A stretch of DNA of 64,000 bases from Acinetobacter gyllenbergii CIP 110306 = MTCC 11365 (GTDB lineage Bacteria; Pseudomonadota; Gammaproteobacteria; Pseudomonadales; Moraxellaceae). The first letter of the stretch is position 1. The number at the start of each line of letters is the position of its first letter. This document shows, piece after piece, positions 28,590 to 39,117 of this stretch. The DNA lies in assembly GCF_000413855.1 (NCBI RefSeq), contig NZ_ATGG01000025.1, forward strand, positions 57,718 through 121,717. The letters run 5' to 3'. The notes below the pieces were generated by a model that worked only from the letters and a program-made list of their open reading frames with translations, was not told the origin of the DNA and made no database searches. Position numbers and translations under genes: made by a program.

Positions 28590-30743
28590 ATGATCCACGC
28601 TGGCAATGCCATTACCGTCCAAATGCTTGCGGACGGAATTGCAGAATTCCGCTTTGACTTACAAGGTGAGTCGGTTAATAAGTTTAACCGTGCAACCATC
28701 GAAGACTTCCAAGCAGCGATTGCTGCAGTGAAAGCCAATAACGATATTAAAGGCTTAGTTGTTACCTCTGGCAAATCAACTTTCATCGTTGGTGCTGATA
28801 TCACTGAATTTGGCGATAACTTCGCTGCAGGTGAGCAAGCGATTGTTGATTGGCTTATGCCTGTACATGATGTCTTCAACAGCTTTGAAGATTTAGATCT
28901 ACCTAAAGTTGCTGCTATCAATGGTACAGCGCTTGGTGGTGGTTTTGAAATGTGCTTGGTATGTGACTATCGTGTGATGTCAGAGCAAGCACAAGTGGGC
29001 TTACCAGAAATCAAACTCGGGATCTATCCTGGTTTCGGTGGTAGCGTGCGTTTAAGCCGTTTAATCGGTATCGACAATGCCGTTGAATGGATGGCTATGG
29101 CGAACCCGAAAAAACCTGCTGCTGCATTGAAAGATGGCGCGGTAGATGCGGTTGTTGCTGCTGACAAATTACAAGAAGCTGCGGTTGATCTCGTTAAACA
29201 AGCGATTGCTGGCCGTTTAAACTGGAAAGCAAAACGTCAAGAAAAATTAGACGCAATCAAATTGAACCCACTTGAACAAATGATGGCGTTCAATACGGCA
29301 AAAGGTGCGGTTCTTGCAAAAGCAAATCCTGCACAATACCCTGCTCCAAAGCTATTGCTTGATTCTTTACAAGCAGGCGCAAGCTTAACCCGTGATGATG
29401 CATTAAAAGCTGAAGCACAAGGTTTTGCTAAAGCAGCAATTACACCACAAGCAGGTGCATTGATTGGTTTATTCATCAATGACCAAGTGGTGAAGAAAAC
29501 TGCGAAGAAATATGAGAAAGGTGCTCATCCAGTGAACCAAGCCGCTGTTCTAGGCGCGGGTATCATGGGTGGTGGTATTGCTTACCAAGCGGCAAGCAAA
29601 GGCACACCAATCATCATGAAAGACATTGGTAACCCACAACTTGCATTGGGTATGGCAGAAGCGAATGGCTTACTGACCAAGCAAGTTGAACGCAAGAAAA
29701 TGAAACCTGCACAAATGGGTGAAACACTGGCTCGCATCCGTCCAACTTTAAGCTATGACGAGTTTAAAGAAGTGGATATCGTGATCGAAGCGGTGACTGA
29801 AAATCCAAAAGTTAAAGAAATCGTACTCGCTGATACTGAAAAGCATGTTCGTGAAAACACGATCATTGCATCTAACACCTCTACGATTTCAATCACTCGT
29901 TTAGCGAAAGCATTACAACGTCCTGAAAACTTCGTTGGTATGCACTTCTTTAACCCAGTACACATGATGCCATTGGTTGAGGTGATTCGTGGTGAGAAGA
30001 CTTCTGAAGAAGCAATCGCAACAACTGTAGTGCTTGCTCAAAAAATGGGTAAAACACCAATCGTTGTTAACGACTGCCCAGGTTTCTTGGTTAACCGTGT
30101 ATTGTTCCCTTACTTTGGTGCATTTGACCTGCTTGTAAAAGATGGTGCGGATTTCCAACAAGTGGACAATGTGATGGCGAAATTCGGCTGGCCGATGGGC
30201 CCTGCATACCTGATCGATGTTGTTGGTATCGATACAGGTGTTCATGGCGCAGAAGTGATGGCAGAAGGTTTCCCTGACCGCATGAAGCCAGATTACAAAG
30301 GTTCGATCGAAGCGATGTATGAAGCAAAACGTCTTGGTCAAAAGAATGACGTTGGTTTCTACAAATACGTGTTAGACAAGAAAGGTAAGAAAGCGAAAAC
30401 TGTTGATCCAACAGCATACGAAATCATTGCACCATTCGTAACTGGCGAAAAACGCGAGTTTGATAGCCAAGAAATCATTGACCGTATGATGCTTGCTTTC
30501 TGTAACGAAACTGTTCGTTGCTTAGAAGACAAGATCGTAGCAACTGCTTCTGAAGCAGATATGGCGATGATCATGGGTGTAGGTTTCCCTCCATTCCGTG
30601 GTGGTCCATGCCGTTACATCGACCAAACAGGTGTTGCTGAATACGTTGCACTTTGCGACAAATATGCACACTTAGGTAAGGCTTATGAAGCGCCACAAAT
30701 GTTGCGTGACATGGCTGCTAACAACACAAAATTCTACGGTTAA
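28590..30743 (+). CDS. fadB: Fatty acid oxidation complex subunit alpha (multifunctional FadB)
   Basis: Carries enoyl-CoA hydratase/isomerase and L-3-hydroxyacyl-CoA dehydrogenase activities of beta-oxidation. The 717 residues have an N-terminal crotonase domain (about 1-190; oxyanion motif [14 protein letters not shown]). A linker leads to an NAD-binding domain ([17 protein letters not shown] near 320), with the 3HCDH catalytic region [18 protein letters not shown]-terminal helical domains end the protein ([17 protein letters not shown]). Start ATG 28590 follows GGGAG and gives the family length; a longer frame from 28548 is rejected. fadA follows 12 bases later. Confidence 0.97.
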   Translation: MIHAGNAITVQMLADGIAEFRFDLQGESVNKFNRATIEDFQAAIAAVKANNDIKGLVVTSGKSTFIVGADITEFGDNFAAGEQAIVDWLMPVHDVFNSFEDLDLPKVAAINGTALGGGFEMCLVCDYRVMSEQAQVGLPEIKLGIYPGFGGSVRLSRLIGIDNAVEWMAMANPKKPAAALKDGAVDAVVAADKLQEAAVDLVKQAIAGRLNWKAKRQEKLDAIKLNPLEQMMAFNTAKGAVLAKANPAQYPAPKLLLDSLQAGASLTRDDALKAEAQGFAKAAITPQAGALIGLFINDQVVKKTAKKYEKGAHPVNQAAVLGAGIMGGGIAYQAASKGTPIIMKDIGNPQLALGMAEANGLLTKQVERKKMKPAQMGETLARIRPTLSYDEFKEVDIVIEAVTENPKVKEIVLADTEKHVRENTIIASNTSTISITRLAKALQRPENFVGMHFFNPVHMMPLVEVIRGEKTSEEAIATTVVLAQKMGKTPIVVNDCPGFLVNRVLFPYFGAFDLLVKDGADFQQVDNVMAKFGWPMGPAYLIDVVGIDTGVHGAEVMAEGFPDRMKPDYKGSIEAMYEAKRLGQKNDVGFYKYVLDKKGKKAKTVDPTAYEIIAPFVTGEKREFDSQEIIDRMMLAFCNETVRCLEDKIVATASEADMAMIMGVGFPPFRGGPCRYIDQTGVAEYVALCDKYAHLGKAYEAPQMLRDMAANNTKFYG

Positions 30744-30755
30744 GGAGCGACGTGA

Positions 30756-31928
<1,173 letters not shown>

Positions 31929-31947
31929 TCGACACTGAGATAAAAAG

Positions 31948-31977
31948 AAAATCCCCGTGCTAAGCGGGGATTTTTTT
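31948..31977 (+). terminator. Rho-independent terminator of fadBA
   Basis: AAAATCCCCG-TGCTAAG-CGGGGATTTT is followed by more T. It lies 20 bases after the fadA stop. Confidence 0.9.
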
Positions 31978-32096
31978 ATGTGATAGAAATTCGTTTCATC
32001 GTTGTATCAAATTCTTAAAATACAAATGCCCACTGTAGACAGAACAATACACGGCAAATTATGATCGCAGTTCCAACAAATAATAAGGTTCTAACA

Positions 32097-32720
32097 ATGT
32101 TTAAAAATATGGCAGCCGATCTAATGGGAACCAGTGATATCGGTAAGATTATTGAACCTCAAGATTATGATAAAACTGATATTGATGACTATATTTTCCA
32201 TGAAGACAATGAAAAAATCTTCTTCTTAATCAAAGCAAAAACAGATGAATACTGCTTTACCAACACGGCATTTATCCACCTTGATGGTACCAGTGCAGTG
32301 AGTAAGAAAAGAACCCTAAATCGTTATCCTTATAAACACTACCAAATTAGCCGCGTACTGCTTGAAACCGCCGGAACCATTGATCGCGATGTCGAAATCA
32401 AATTCCAATTGGGTGGTGCGGCTTATTCAATTGATATTGAGAAAGCACAAATCGAAAAAGTACGCGACTTATATAAAGCCTTGTTTAGTATTGGCGAAGC
32501 ATGTAAAGAAATCGAGCGCCAATACACCACATTGGTTCAAACCCAGCAAGCCGTAAATGGTATGTTCTCGCTGCGTGAACTGCCAGAGCAGGTATTATTG
32601 AATTTACCAGATATTATTTCGCAGACTACTCTTCAGGTTGAGAACAAATTTACCGAGCGACGTAAACAAATTGAAGACTATGATTTTTCGGCTATTTTTG
32701 AACGCTATCTGAAGCAATAA
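32097..32720 (+). CDS. PH-domain protein (bPH_1/YvbH-like)
   Basis: A 207-residue soluble protein resembling bacterial pleckstrin-homology-fold proteins. The first 120 residues read like the bPH fold (KIFFLIKAKTDEYCFTNTAFI; YPYKHYQISRVLLETAGTID; VEIKFQLGGAAYSIDI). The C-terminal part is helical (KVRDLYKALFSIGEACKEIE). The biological role is unknown. I chose ATG 32097 because TAAGG precedes it; ATG 32061 is also in frame. It stands alone, closed by a terminator on each side. Confidence 0.82.
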   Translation: MFKNMAADLMGTSDIGKIIEPQDYDKTDIDDYIFHEDNEKIFFLIKAKTDEYCFTNTAFIHLDGTSAVSKKRTLNRYPYKHYQISRVLLETAGTIDRDVEIKFQLGGAAYSIDIEKAQIEKVRDLYKALFSIGEACKEIERQYTTLVQTQQAVNGMFSLRELPEQVLLNLPDIISQTTLQVENKFTERRKQIEDYDFSAIFERYLKQ

Positions 32721-32722
32721 TA

Positions 32723-32751
32723 AAAAATCCCCGCACATTGCGGGGATTTTT
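32723..32751. terminator. Bidirectional rho-independent terminator
   Basis: AAAAATCCCCGC-ACATT-GCGGGGATTTTT has a 12-bp stem with A-run and T-run on both sides. It serves both the PH-domain gene and the convergent 32784-33278 gene. Confidence 0.9.
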
Positions 32752-32783
32752 AATTTCATTCAGGATCAGCAATTTATCGGCTA

Positions 32784-33278
32784 TCAAAAACCTCTTAAGC
32801 CGTCTTGAAATTGTTGACGCAATCTCAAAATATCATCCACATTGATTTTAATCGTGCCATTTCGAATCCCTTCAGCACTATTACGATTAAGATTCAGTGG
32901 TTCTAACATTTTAAATAGACCATTGGTCGGATCAGAAGATTGAAAACCCGAAGCAACGGCGAGAATATATTGCTGTAATATCGGTGAAAATTGAGATAAA
33001 TCGGGCGGTGCTGCCATTGGCTGATAGTCAACAACCGTTCTCATCTCAGGAATACCCGCATTCTGCATATCATTATGAACTTTATAAACATAATGTTGCA
33101 ATGACTGACGAACCTGCTTGTCTTCTTGAAAGGGCACAAATCCCACTTCTTCACGAAGTTCAGATTCTGCCATGACACGAATAGTCGGCAAAGAGGTCAC
33201 TTCATCATTTGCCTGAACCACAGGGATGCCCATAAAAGCCAATACAGTGATCAGGGCGGATCGTTTTAGAAAATTCAT
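32784..33278 (-). CDS. Hypothetical secreted protein
   Basis: A 164-residue protein with a signal peptide (MNFLKRSALITVLAFMGIPV; cleavage likely after VQA at 23) and no lipobox, so probably periplasmic. The mature part is soluble; I recognise no domain. ATG 33278 is chosen because GGAG lies 9 bases upstream and it gives a normal signal peptide. The longer frame from 33305 would bury the signal. Confidence 0.75.
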   Translation of the reverse strand: MNFLKRSALITVLAFMGIPVVQANDEVTSLPTIRVMAESELREEVGFVPFQEDKQVRQSLQHYVYKVHNDMQNAGIPEMRTVVDYQPMAAPPDLSQFSPILQQYILAVASGFQSSDPTNGLFKMLEPLNLNRNSAEGIRNGTIKINVDDILRLRQQFQDGLRGF

Positions 33279-33521
33279 CGTTTGCTCCAAACATCCCTCA
33301 TCCATAAGAAGATAATGAGTTAAATAAAAGCAGTTATCTAATAGGCTACAACAAAGTGTGATTTGATTCAGTAGAGGTCAGATAAACGGTCAAGATCATC
33401 CAAATCTGGATTGAGCCCGTCGAATATTTTACCAGTCAGACAAATTTAAGCATGTAGTTCATATTCCCTAGATTTTTGTTTATAGTCGTTTTTCTTGTCC
33501 AACCAGTTCCTAAAAGAAAGA

Positions 33522-34238
33522 ATGAATTTTAAAATATTGAATCATAAAATTTTTGTTTGCTGTTTATTATCTGGATTAGTTCTTACAGGCTGTTCAAGTA
33601 ATCGAGTCATTGGTGAAACCACACGGGATTTATTCACTAAATATGAATCTGGTCATCAATGGACAACATTAATCGAAGATGATGTGATTGCCTTTGGTAA
33701 ACCCGCTATTGCCTTGCCCAATGAGCCGACGGATAGCATTATCATTGCAGGGAAACAATATAGCTATGTGATTCACAAAGGGGGAGCCGAATTTGTGCAA
33801 TTGCTTAACCAGCTTAATCCTCAGTATATTCAGATCAGTCGTGATTTAGATTTTATTGCACCCGCGCCCGATAGCAATCGTTTTAGAGGCCAATTTAGAT
33901 TTACGTATGCGCCACCAAATGGAAATCTCAGTGAAAAAGAGCAAGCACTATTTAAGCAATATGGGATTGCTCCCTGTAACTGTATTGACACGCAAAAACC
34001 GCATAGCTTTGAACTCGGCCTTGAAGGCACTGTGTATCCTGCAGTGAGTAACCTTAGATCACTACAGCCACTCTCCAAGCCTTACCGAGTTAAAATTCAA
34101 TATCTTGACTATAAAAGTGCTAAAGTTCAGTTATCGACTAAAGAAAAACTGGCTCATTTACCGCTGCTTCCCTTTACTTTAACGCTAGATGCAATTGTCT
34201 TGCCTTCTAAAGTTCTGGGTATTATTTATCAGCCTTAA
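33522..34238 (+). CDS. Putative lipoprotein, first of a paralogous tandem pair
   Basis: 238 residues; lipobox LTGC with the acylated Cys at 24. It is clearly homologous to the next gene: shared blocks include EDDVIAFGKPA, DSIIIAGKQYSYVI, QISRDLDF and LGLEGTVYPAVSNLRSL-LSKPY. The C-terminal LPLLPFTLTLDAIVLPS recalls the ending of YceK/YidQ lipoproteins, a weak resemblance. Start ATG 33522 (AAAGAAAG upstream) is preferred to TTG 33495. Function unknown; outer-membrane lipoprotein inferred. Confidence 0.8.
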   Translation: MNFKILNHKIFVCCLLSGLVLTGCSSNRVIGETTRDLFTKYESGHQWTTLIEDDVIAFGKPAIALPNEPTDSIIIAGKQYSYVIHKGGAEFVQLLNQLNPQYIQISRDLDFIAPAPDSNRFRGQFRFTYAPPNGNLSEKEQALFKQYGIAPCNCIDTQKPHSFELGLEGTVYPAVSNLRSLQPLSKPYRVKIQYLDYKSAKVQLSTKEKLAHLPLLPFTLTLDAIVLPSKVLGIIYQP

Positions 34239-34324
34239 CAGGATCAATCCTCAGCCTAGAATAATGACACGACAAATCAAACCAAAGACACAGATCTGAG
34301 CTTTAAAATGACAGGAGTACACGG

Positions 34325-35023
34325 ATGTTAACACCACCGATTAAAACCCTCATCAGCCTATGCGCAATCACGGTACTCGCAACAGGTTGTGCCACCTCAA
34401 CCCTGATCAAGAAAGACAATCGTAGTTATACGCGAACCACAAAAGTCACCTTGGTTGAAGACAACGTGGTGGCTTTTGGCCGACCTGCGCAAACTGCTAC
34501 CAACTTGCCTAAAGATAGCATCGTGATTGCAGGCCAACAAAAAAGTTATATCCTCACTCAGGGCGGGACTCAGTTTGTTACGCTGATCAGTAAGCTTGAT
34601 CCTAAAAACATTCAAATCACCCGTGATCTTAATTTCTATTCAGAAAAAAATGATGGTCATTTTTTAGGTACTTTGCCACTTTCCTATGTGAAACTCAAAG
34701 AAGATCTAAGCAAGAAAGACCTAGAATTCTTTATTGAAAATGGTGCCAAAGAATGTTCTACATCAAGTGATGAGCGTATGCAGGCACAACGCTTCTGTTT
34801 TGATATCAAGCTGGCAGGTGTGGTCTATCCTGTGGCGAATAATCTCTGCTCGTTAAAGGCGTTAAGTAAACCCTATCAAGTCACCATTTATACTCAGAAA
34901 GAGGAAAGCTATAAATCCAAATCAGGCTTAAATCCTCTCGAAAAACTGGTGCTGCTACCGTTTGCAGTCGCGATTGATGTGGTGAGCCTCCCCTTCCAAG
35001 CCGCAGATAAGATATTTGATTAA
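34325..35023 (+). CDS. Putative lipoprotein, second of a paralogous tandem pair
   Basis: 232 residues; lipobox ATGC with acylated Cys at 22. It matches the preceding protein along its length: EDNVVAFGRPA, DSIVIAGQQKSYIL, QITRDLNF, LAGVVYPVANNLCSLKALSKPY and a closing LLPFAVAIDVVSLPF. AGGAG precedes the ATG. The two genes are 86 bases apart in the same direction, so they probably arose by tandem duplication and have diverged. Function unknown. Confidence 0.82.
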   Translation: MLTPPIKTLISLCAITVLATGCATSTLIKKDNRSYTRTTKVTLVEDNVVAFGRPAQTATNLPKDSIVIAGQQKSYILTQGGTQFVTLISKLDPKNIQITRDLNFYSEKNDGHFLGTLPLSYVKLKEDLSKKDLEFFIENGAKECSTSSDERMQAQRFCFDIKLAGVVYPVANNLCSLKALSKPYQVTIYTQKEESYKSKSGLNPLEKLVLLPFAVAIDVVSLPFQAADKIFD

Positions 35024-35064
35024 TCCTGAGTTAAAACCATTTCAAATCGCATGATGAAGAGTAG

Positions 35065-36870
35065 CTAACTATGAGTTTCCTCTTCATCATCCCCCTCAAA
35101 AGTCTTGGAAATTTTTTCGATATTGAGACTCTTGGCCATCGCATCAAAAATATTTTTATATACACCTTGTTGCTGATAAAGCTGATGGTGCTCACCATGT
35201 TCTACGATCCTGCCATCCTGCATCACATAGGTATAATCGGCATCAATAATCTGTGACAAGCTATGTGAAATGATAATCACCGTCCGCCCCTGCTTAATCT
35301 CATCCAGACTGTGCTTGATCTGCTCAGTTGCAATCGCATCCAGACTTGCCGTTGGCTCATCCAGAAAAATAATTGGTGGATTTTTCAGGAACATGCGAGC
35401 AATCGCAATACGCTGTTGCTGTCCGCCTGACAATAGTAGCGCATCGGATTGATAGGCCAATGGTAATTTGAGAATCTGCTCATGAATCGAGGCTTTCTTT
35501 GCAGCCAGGATGATTTCATCCTGTGTCGCATCCATCTTGCCATAACGGATATTTTCCTCAATCGTACCCTGAAAAATATGATTCTTTTGCAGAACTAAAC
35601 CAATATGATCACGTAGATATTGGGTATCAATTTCCGTTAACGAAGACCCATTCAGCAGAATCTCACCGGTCTGTGGTAAATAGAATTTGTCCAGCAGACT
35701 GATCAAAGTCGATTTACCCGCACCTGACAAGCCCACCAACGCCGTGATTTTATTAGGTTGTATGGTGAGATTGATATCTTTCAGCGCATGAAAACCATTG
35801 GGATAGAAAAAGTTCACCTGTTTTAATTCAAACTTACCGGTCAGAGGTTGTGGTTTCAGTTGGCCTGAGGTTTCTATTTCATCATCAGCCTCTAAAATTT
35901 TGAAAAAGCTTTCTGCATAAATCATCGCATCATTCACTTCATCATAGATACGATGTAAGGAGCGAATCGGTGCTGAGACATTATTAAATAACAGAATATG
36001 AAACATGATCATGCCAATGCTCATATCACCGACCAGAACAAAATAAGCTGTTAAAATGATAATAAATACGACGCCGATCTGTTCAATAAAGGTTTTTAAG
36101 CCATCAAACAGAAAACTGAGTTGGCGGGTTCGCATCTGGTCATCGGTCAGTTGTTTTTGTAAGGTCAGTTGTTTTTCTGCCTCTATTTGCTCACGGTTAA
36201 ATGACTTAATCACCGTGATCGACTGAATAATACTTAAGGTGCCCTGACTTTTACGCTCTCGACCATCACGTAAATTACGTCGTGTGCCACTGAGTTTTTG
36301 TGCTTGTTTAAAGGTAATCCAGAAATAAATCGGTACAATACTCAGCGCCACCAAGCCAATCCAGAAATTGGCATAGAACATCAGACACAGGGCAATGATG
36401 GCGCTGCTAAACAAAGGGAAAATATCAATAAAGAAGATTTGCACCAGTCGGGTAATCGAACCAATGCCTCGATCAATCCGAGTCTGTAACTTTCCTGCTT
36501 GGTTATCATCTTGGGTAAAGAAGGCCAGACGGTATTGTAGAAACTTCACAATGATCGACTGCGCCACATCCTGTGAAATCAAAATCCGCAATTTTTCGCC
36601 AAAAAACTTTTGTCCAAACTGAAGAAAAATATTCAGTACTTCTTTACTCAATAAAATCACGCTGATGGTGAGCAGAATATGCCAGCCGGCATTTAAGCCC
36701 TGCCCTGATTCAACCACGGCATTGATTTGATCGACTGCATATTGCAAGGTCAGCGCATTGACTTGTGCGGTTAAGGCACCAATCAAGGTCAGCACCAAAG
36801 TCACTGCAACCAGCCACTTGTAGGGGAGCACAAATGGTTTTACTTTATGAAACAGCTGCCATAAATTCAT
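35065..36870 (-). CDS. ABC exporter, fused membrane and ATPase domains (MsbA/MdlB-like)
   Basis: A 601-residue half-transporter. The membrane domain with six segments covers about 15-310 and the ATP-binding domain about 340-575. The ATPase has Walker A GLSGAGKST, signature LSGGQQQR, Walker B IIFLDEPTASLD and the switch His in IIISHSLSQI. The acidic tail (KTFEGDDEEETHS) is unusual. The cargo cannot be read. The 36927-37676 gene lies 56 bases upstream on the same strand, perhaps co-transcribed. Confidence 0.92.
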   Translation of the reverse strand: MNLWQLFHKVKPFVLPYKWLVAVTLVLTLIGALTAQVNALTLQYAVDQINAVVESGQGLNAGWHILLTISVILLSKEVLNIFLQFGQKFFGEKLRILISQDVAQSIIVKFLQYRLAFFTQDDNQAGKLQTRIDRGIGSITRLVQIFFIDIFPLFSSAIIALCLMFYANFWIGLVALSIVPIYFWITFKQAQKLSGTRRNLRDGRERKSQGTLSIIQSITVIKSFNREQIEAEKQLTLQKQLTDDQMRTRQLSFLFDGLKTFIEQIGVVFIIILTAYFVLVGDMSIGMIMFHILLFNNVSAPIRSLHRIYDEVNDAMIYAESFFKILEADDEIETSGQLKPQPLTGKFELKQVNFFYPNGFHALKDINLTIQPNKITALVGLSGAGKSTLISLLDKFYLPQTGEILLNGSSLTEIDTQYLRDHIGLVLQKNHIFQGTIEENIRYGKMDATQDEIILAAKKASIHEQILKLPLAYQSDALLLSGGQQQRIAIARMFLKNPPIIFLDEPTASLDAIATEQIKHSLDEIKQGRTVIIISHSLSQIIDADYTYVMQDGRIVEHGEHHQLYQQQGVYKNIFDAMAKSLNIEKISKTFEGDDEEETHS

Positions 36871-36926
36871 ATGCTTCGATATCTACCTGTTCTTGTATTT
36901 CATGCATGTTGAAGGATCGCTCTTGA

Positions 36927-37676
36927 TTACAGTTCCTCTTCTAAAGCCTCAGCATTATTTTGTTTAATCTTCTCCATTTTGGTATTCAGCTTTAATACAT
37001 CTTGATAAAGGGCGTTGAATTTCTTCACTTGAGCCGTTTCGCGGAACAAAATCATTTTGTCTTTTCTTTGCCACTGATATTTCTTCAGCATATCGAACAT
37101 GGCTTGTGCCTTTTCAATGATTTGCTGCTCAATCGGAAAAATATCATGAGCCTTATCCGCTTTTAGATTATGTTCTAATTTTGCTTGTAGCGAGCTTCTC
37201 ATTTCATTATGAATCGCCAAACTTTTTGCCTGCTGCATAGCATTGGCCTGAATGTGTTGCCGTGCTTGCTCATATTCGGCTGATGCTTTACGCACCTCTA
37301 CAAACATCTGCTCAGTATCCTTATAGTTCTGCTTGCGGTCCTGATCCAAACGCACAACATCTAAAAAAGTATCCCAATTGGCAGCTTTGAGTTCACGTAA
37401 ATAACGATTACGCGCTTCTACATTTTGCATCCAATAGCTCAATAAAAACTCGGACATCAACTTATAATCACCAGCCAAACGATCATCATGGATATCCAGT
37501 TGCACTGGAGTCGACCAGTCTTGTGCTTGATCATAGAGTTCACGCATTTTTTCAGACATGACCACCTCAAACATCTGCTGATTATTGATGGCACGCTGTT
37601 TCAAAGTATGCTGATAAAAGAAAAAAGAACCAATACAAAGCACCACAACTGTCACAAAGATTAAAAAACGGCGCAT
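36927..37676 (-). CDS. Hypothetical membrane-anchored coiled-coil protein
   Basis: 249 residues with one N-terminal membrane segment (about 3-22, MRRFLIFVTVVVLCIGSFFF). A long charged helical region follows, rich in Gln, Glu, Lys and Met (about 30-249), with coiled-coil character. I recognise no domain. Start ATG 37676 is set by a near-perfect ribosome binding site, GGAGG, four bases upstream; an in-frame start at 37694 is unlikely. It precedes the ABC exporter on the same strand and could be an accessory to it, which is only positional evidence. Confidence 0.78.
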   Translation of the reverse strand: MRRFLIFVTVVVLCIGSFFFYQHTLKQRAINNQQMFEVVMSEKMRELYDQAQDWSTPVQLDIHDDRLAGDYKLMSEFLLSYWMQNVEARNRYLRELKAANWDTFLDVVRLDQDRKQNYKDTEQMFVEVRKASAEYEQARQHIQANAMQQAKSLAIHNEMRSSLQAKLEHNLKADKAHDIFPIEQQIIEKAQAMFDMLKKYQWQRKDKMILFRETAQVKKFNALYQDVLKLNTKMEKIKQNNAEALEEEL

Positions 37677-37853
37677 AGAGCCTCCAAATTTCATTATATT
37701 TTTTTATGTTCTGAACTCAGTTTAATCGATAAAACACATGCAGTTATAGCCCTTTTTATTTCACTTCTCGTAACGGAGCATTACATTTTCATCGCTTTAA
37801 ATTGATCGTGTTCGCCCCTATTATCTGTTTAACGAGAATTGAAGAGATCCACC

Positions 37854-38549
37854 ATGCGTGTAGATATTTGGTCAGATGTGGTCTGTCCGTTTTGTTATAT
37901 CGGTAAAAAACGTCTTGAACATGTGGCTGAAGAAGCAGGTATTGAACTGGAAATTCACTGGCATAGTTTCGAACTAGACCCAGATGCGCCAGCCAAACAT
38001 GAGACTTCAAACACCGAACGACTCGCAAAGAAATATGGTCGTAGCTATGCCGAGATGGAAGACATGGAGCGCAATGTAGCAGCCATGGCGGCAACGGAAG
38101 GCATCGATTTCCAATGGCAAAAAGCCAACTCAGGCAATAGTTTTAATGCACATCGTATTATTCATCTTGCCCAGAGCAAAGGTTTGGGCAATGAAGCAGA
38201 AGAAGCTTTCTTCCATGCTTATATGACCGAAGGTCTTGCCATTGGTGAACGTGAAGTGGTTGAAGAAATTGCCTCTCGTATTGGCTTAGACAATGCCGAA
38301 GTTGAATATGTACTGGACTCGGACGAATTGGCTGATTTTGTACGCCATGATGAGCAGATCGCACATGAACAACTGAAAGTAACGGGTGTTCCGTTCTTTG
38401 TCTTTGAGCAAAAGCTGGCGCTTTCAGGTGCGCAACCACGTGAAGTTTTCTTGCAAGCCTTACAGCAAGCACAAAGCTCATCAAATGCCGAAATTGAGCA
38501 AACCGAGGCCGCTCAATGTAATGATGATCAATGCGAAATTAAACCTTAA
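37854..38549 (+). CDS. DsbA-family (FrnE-like) thiol oxidoreductase
   Basis: A 231-residue cytosolic protein with thioredoxin fold and active site CPFC (11-14) directly after the first strand (MRVDIWSDVV). A helical insert follows (about 60-165), then the cis-Pro loop TGVPFFVF near 180. No signal peptide is present, so this is the FrnE/YwbO type, not periplasmic DsbA. The tail has a CNDDQC pair, which may be an extra redox or metal site. ATG 37854 follows GAAGAG. It is closed by a terminator at 38567. Confidence 0.9.
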   Translation: MRVDIWSDVVCPFCYIGKKRLEHVAEEAGIELEIHWHSFELDPDAPAKHETSNTERLAKKYGRSYAEMEDMERNVAAMAATEGIDFQWQKANSGNSFNAHRIIHLAQSKGLGNEAEEAFFHAYMTEGLAIGEREVVEEIASRIGLDNAEVEYVLDSDELADFVRHDEQIAHEQLKVTGVPFFVFEQKLALSGAQPREVFLQALQQAQSSSNAEIEQTEAAQCNDDQCEIKP

Positions 38550-38566
38550 GCCAGGTTAATCCTAAG

Positions 38567-38600
38567 ACTGCTTTCATCTGTATATGGAAGCGGTTTTTTT
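38567..38600 (+). terminator. Rho-independent terminator of the DsbA-family gene
   Basis: ACTGCTTTCAT-CTGTAT-ATGGAAGCGGT pairs over 11 bases, with two G:T pairs, and is followed by seven T. Confidence 0.85.
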
Positions 38601-39117
38601 AAATCTTTAAATTTGTATATTCCCCTTTGGTTTCAGTCTTTTATCTTTAAAAAAATACCGTTTATCGCTGTTAATGATGACTTCAATCGTATTGGTTTTT
38701 TATTTGCTGAGCTTTTCACCAGCAGATATGTGAAAGTGATCACAATTCATTCAAAAATTTATAGATGATTTTTTATCTAATGATCTATTAATCCGATTCA
38801 TTCTTTTAAAATGTTTTTATTTTCAAAGACAAACCGAGATATATATCTCGATTTAGAATACTTAAATGAGATTTTTTACTAACTTGACCACTATAGATTT
38901 TGCCTCTTTTTCTTCTATAATCGTCATAAAGTGACAATCTTTTGTGATCAAAATACCTCGTATAAATGCAGTGTATGCAGCGCAAAACAGTAACTGTCAC
39001 ATGGATAAAACAGCATACTTTATCGACTATAACTGATTACAACGTGTGAGAACTGCTGCCACTTTTTCGGATTCATGATTTAAAACAGGCTCTCGCCTAT
39101 CTCTAAGGAAACAATTG
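38601..39117. other. Long A/T-rich intergenic region with a 16-bp palindrome
   Basis: 517 bases upstream of the 39118 gene. It contains a perfect palindrome CGAGATATATATCTCG at 38835-38850 and a TATAAT at 38916-38921 with no good -35 partner. A 64-codon minus-strand frame (38806-39000) crosses it but lacks a ribosome binding site and any recognisable protein features. I call no gene here. Confidence 0.5.

Noticed and set aside
29913..30341. 142-codon minus-strand frame inside fadB
   Set aside because: Fully antisense to conserved FadB sequence; no start signal; Cys/His-rich shadow composition.
38806..39000. 64-codon minus-strand frame in the 38.6-39.1 kb gap
   Set aside because: No ribosome binding site, very A/T-rich, and it overlaps the palindrome and probable promoter area of the next gene.
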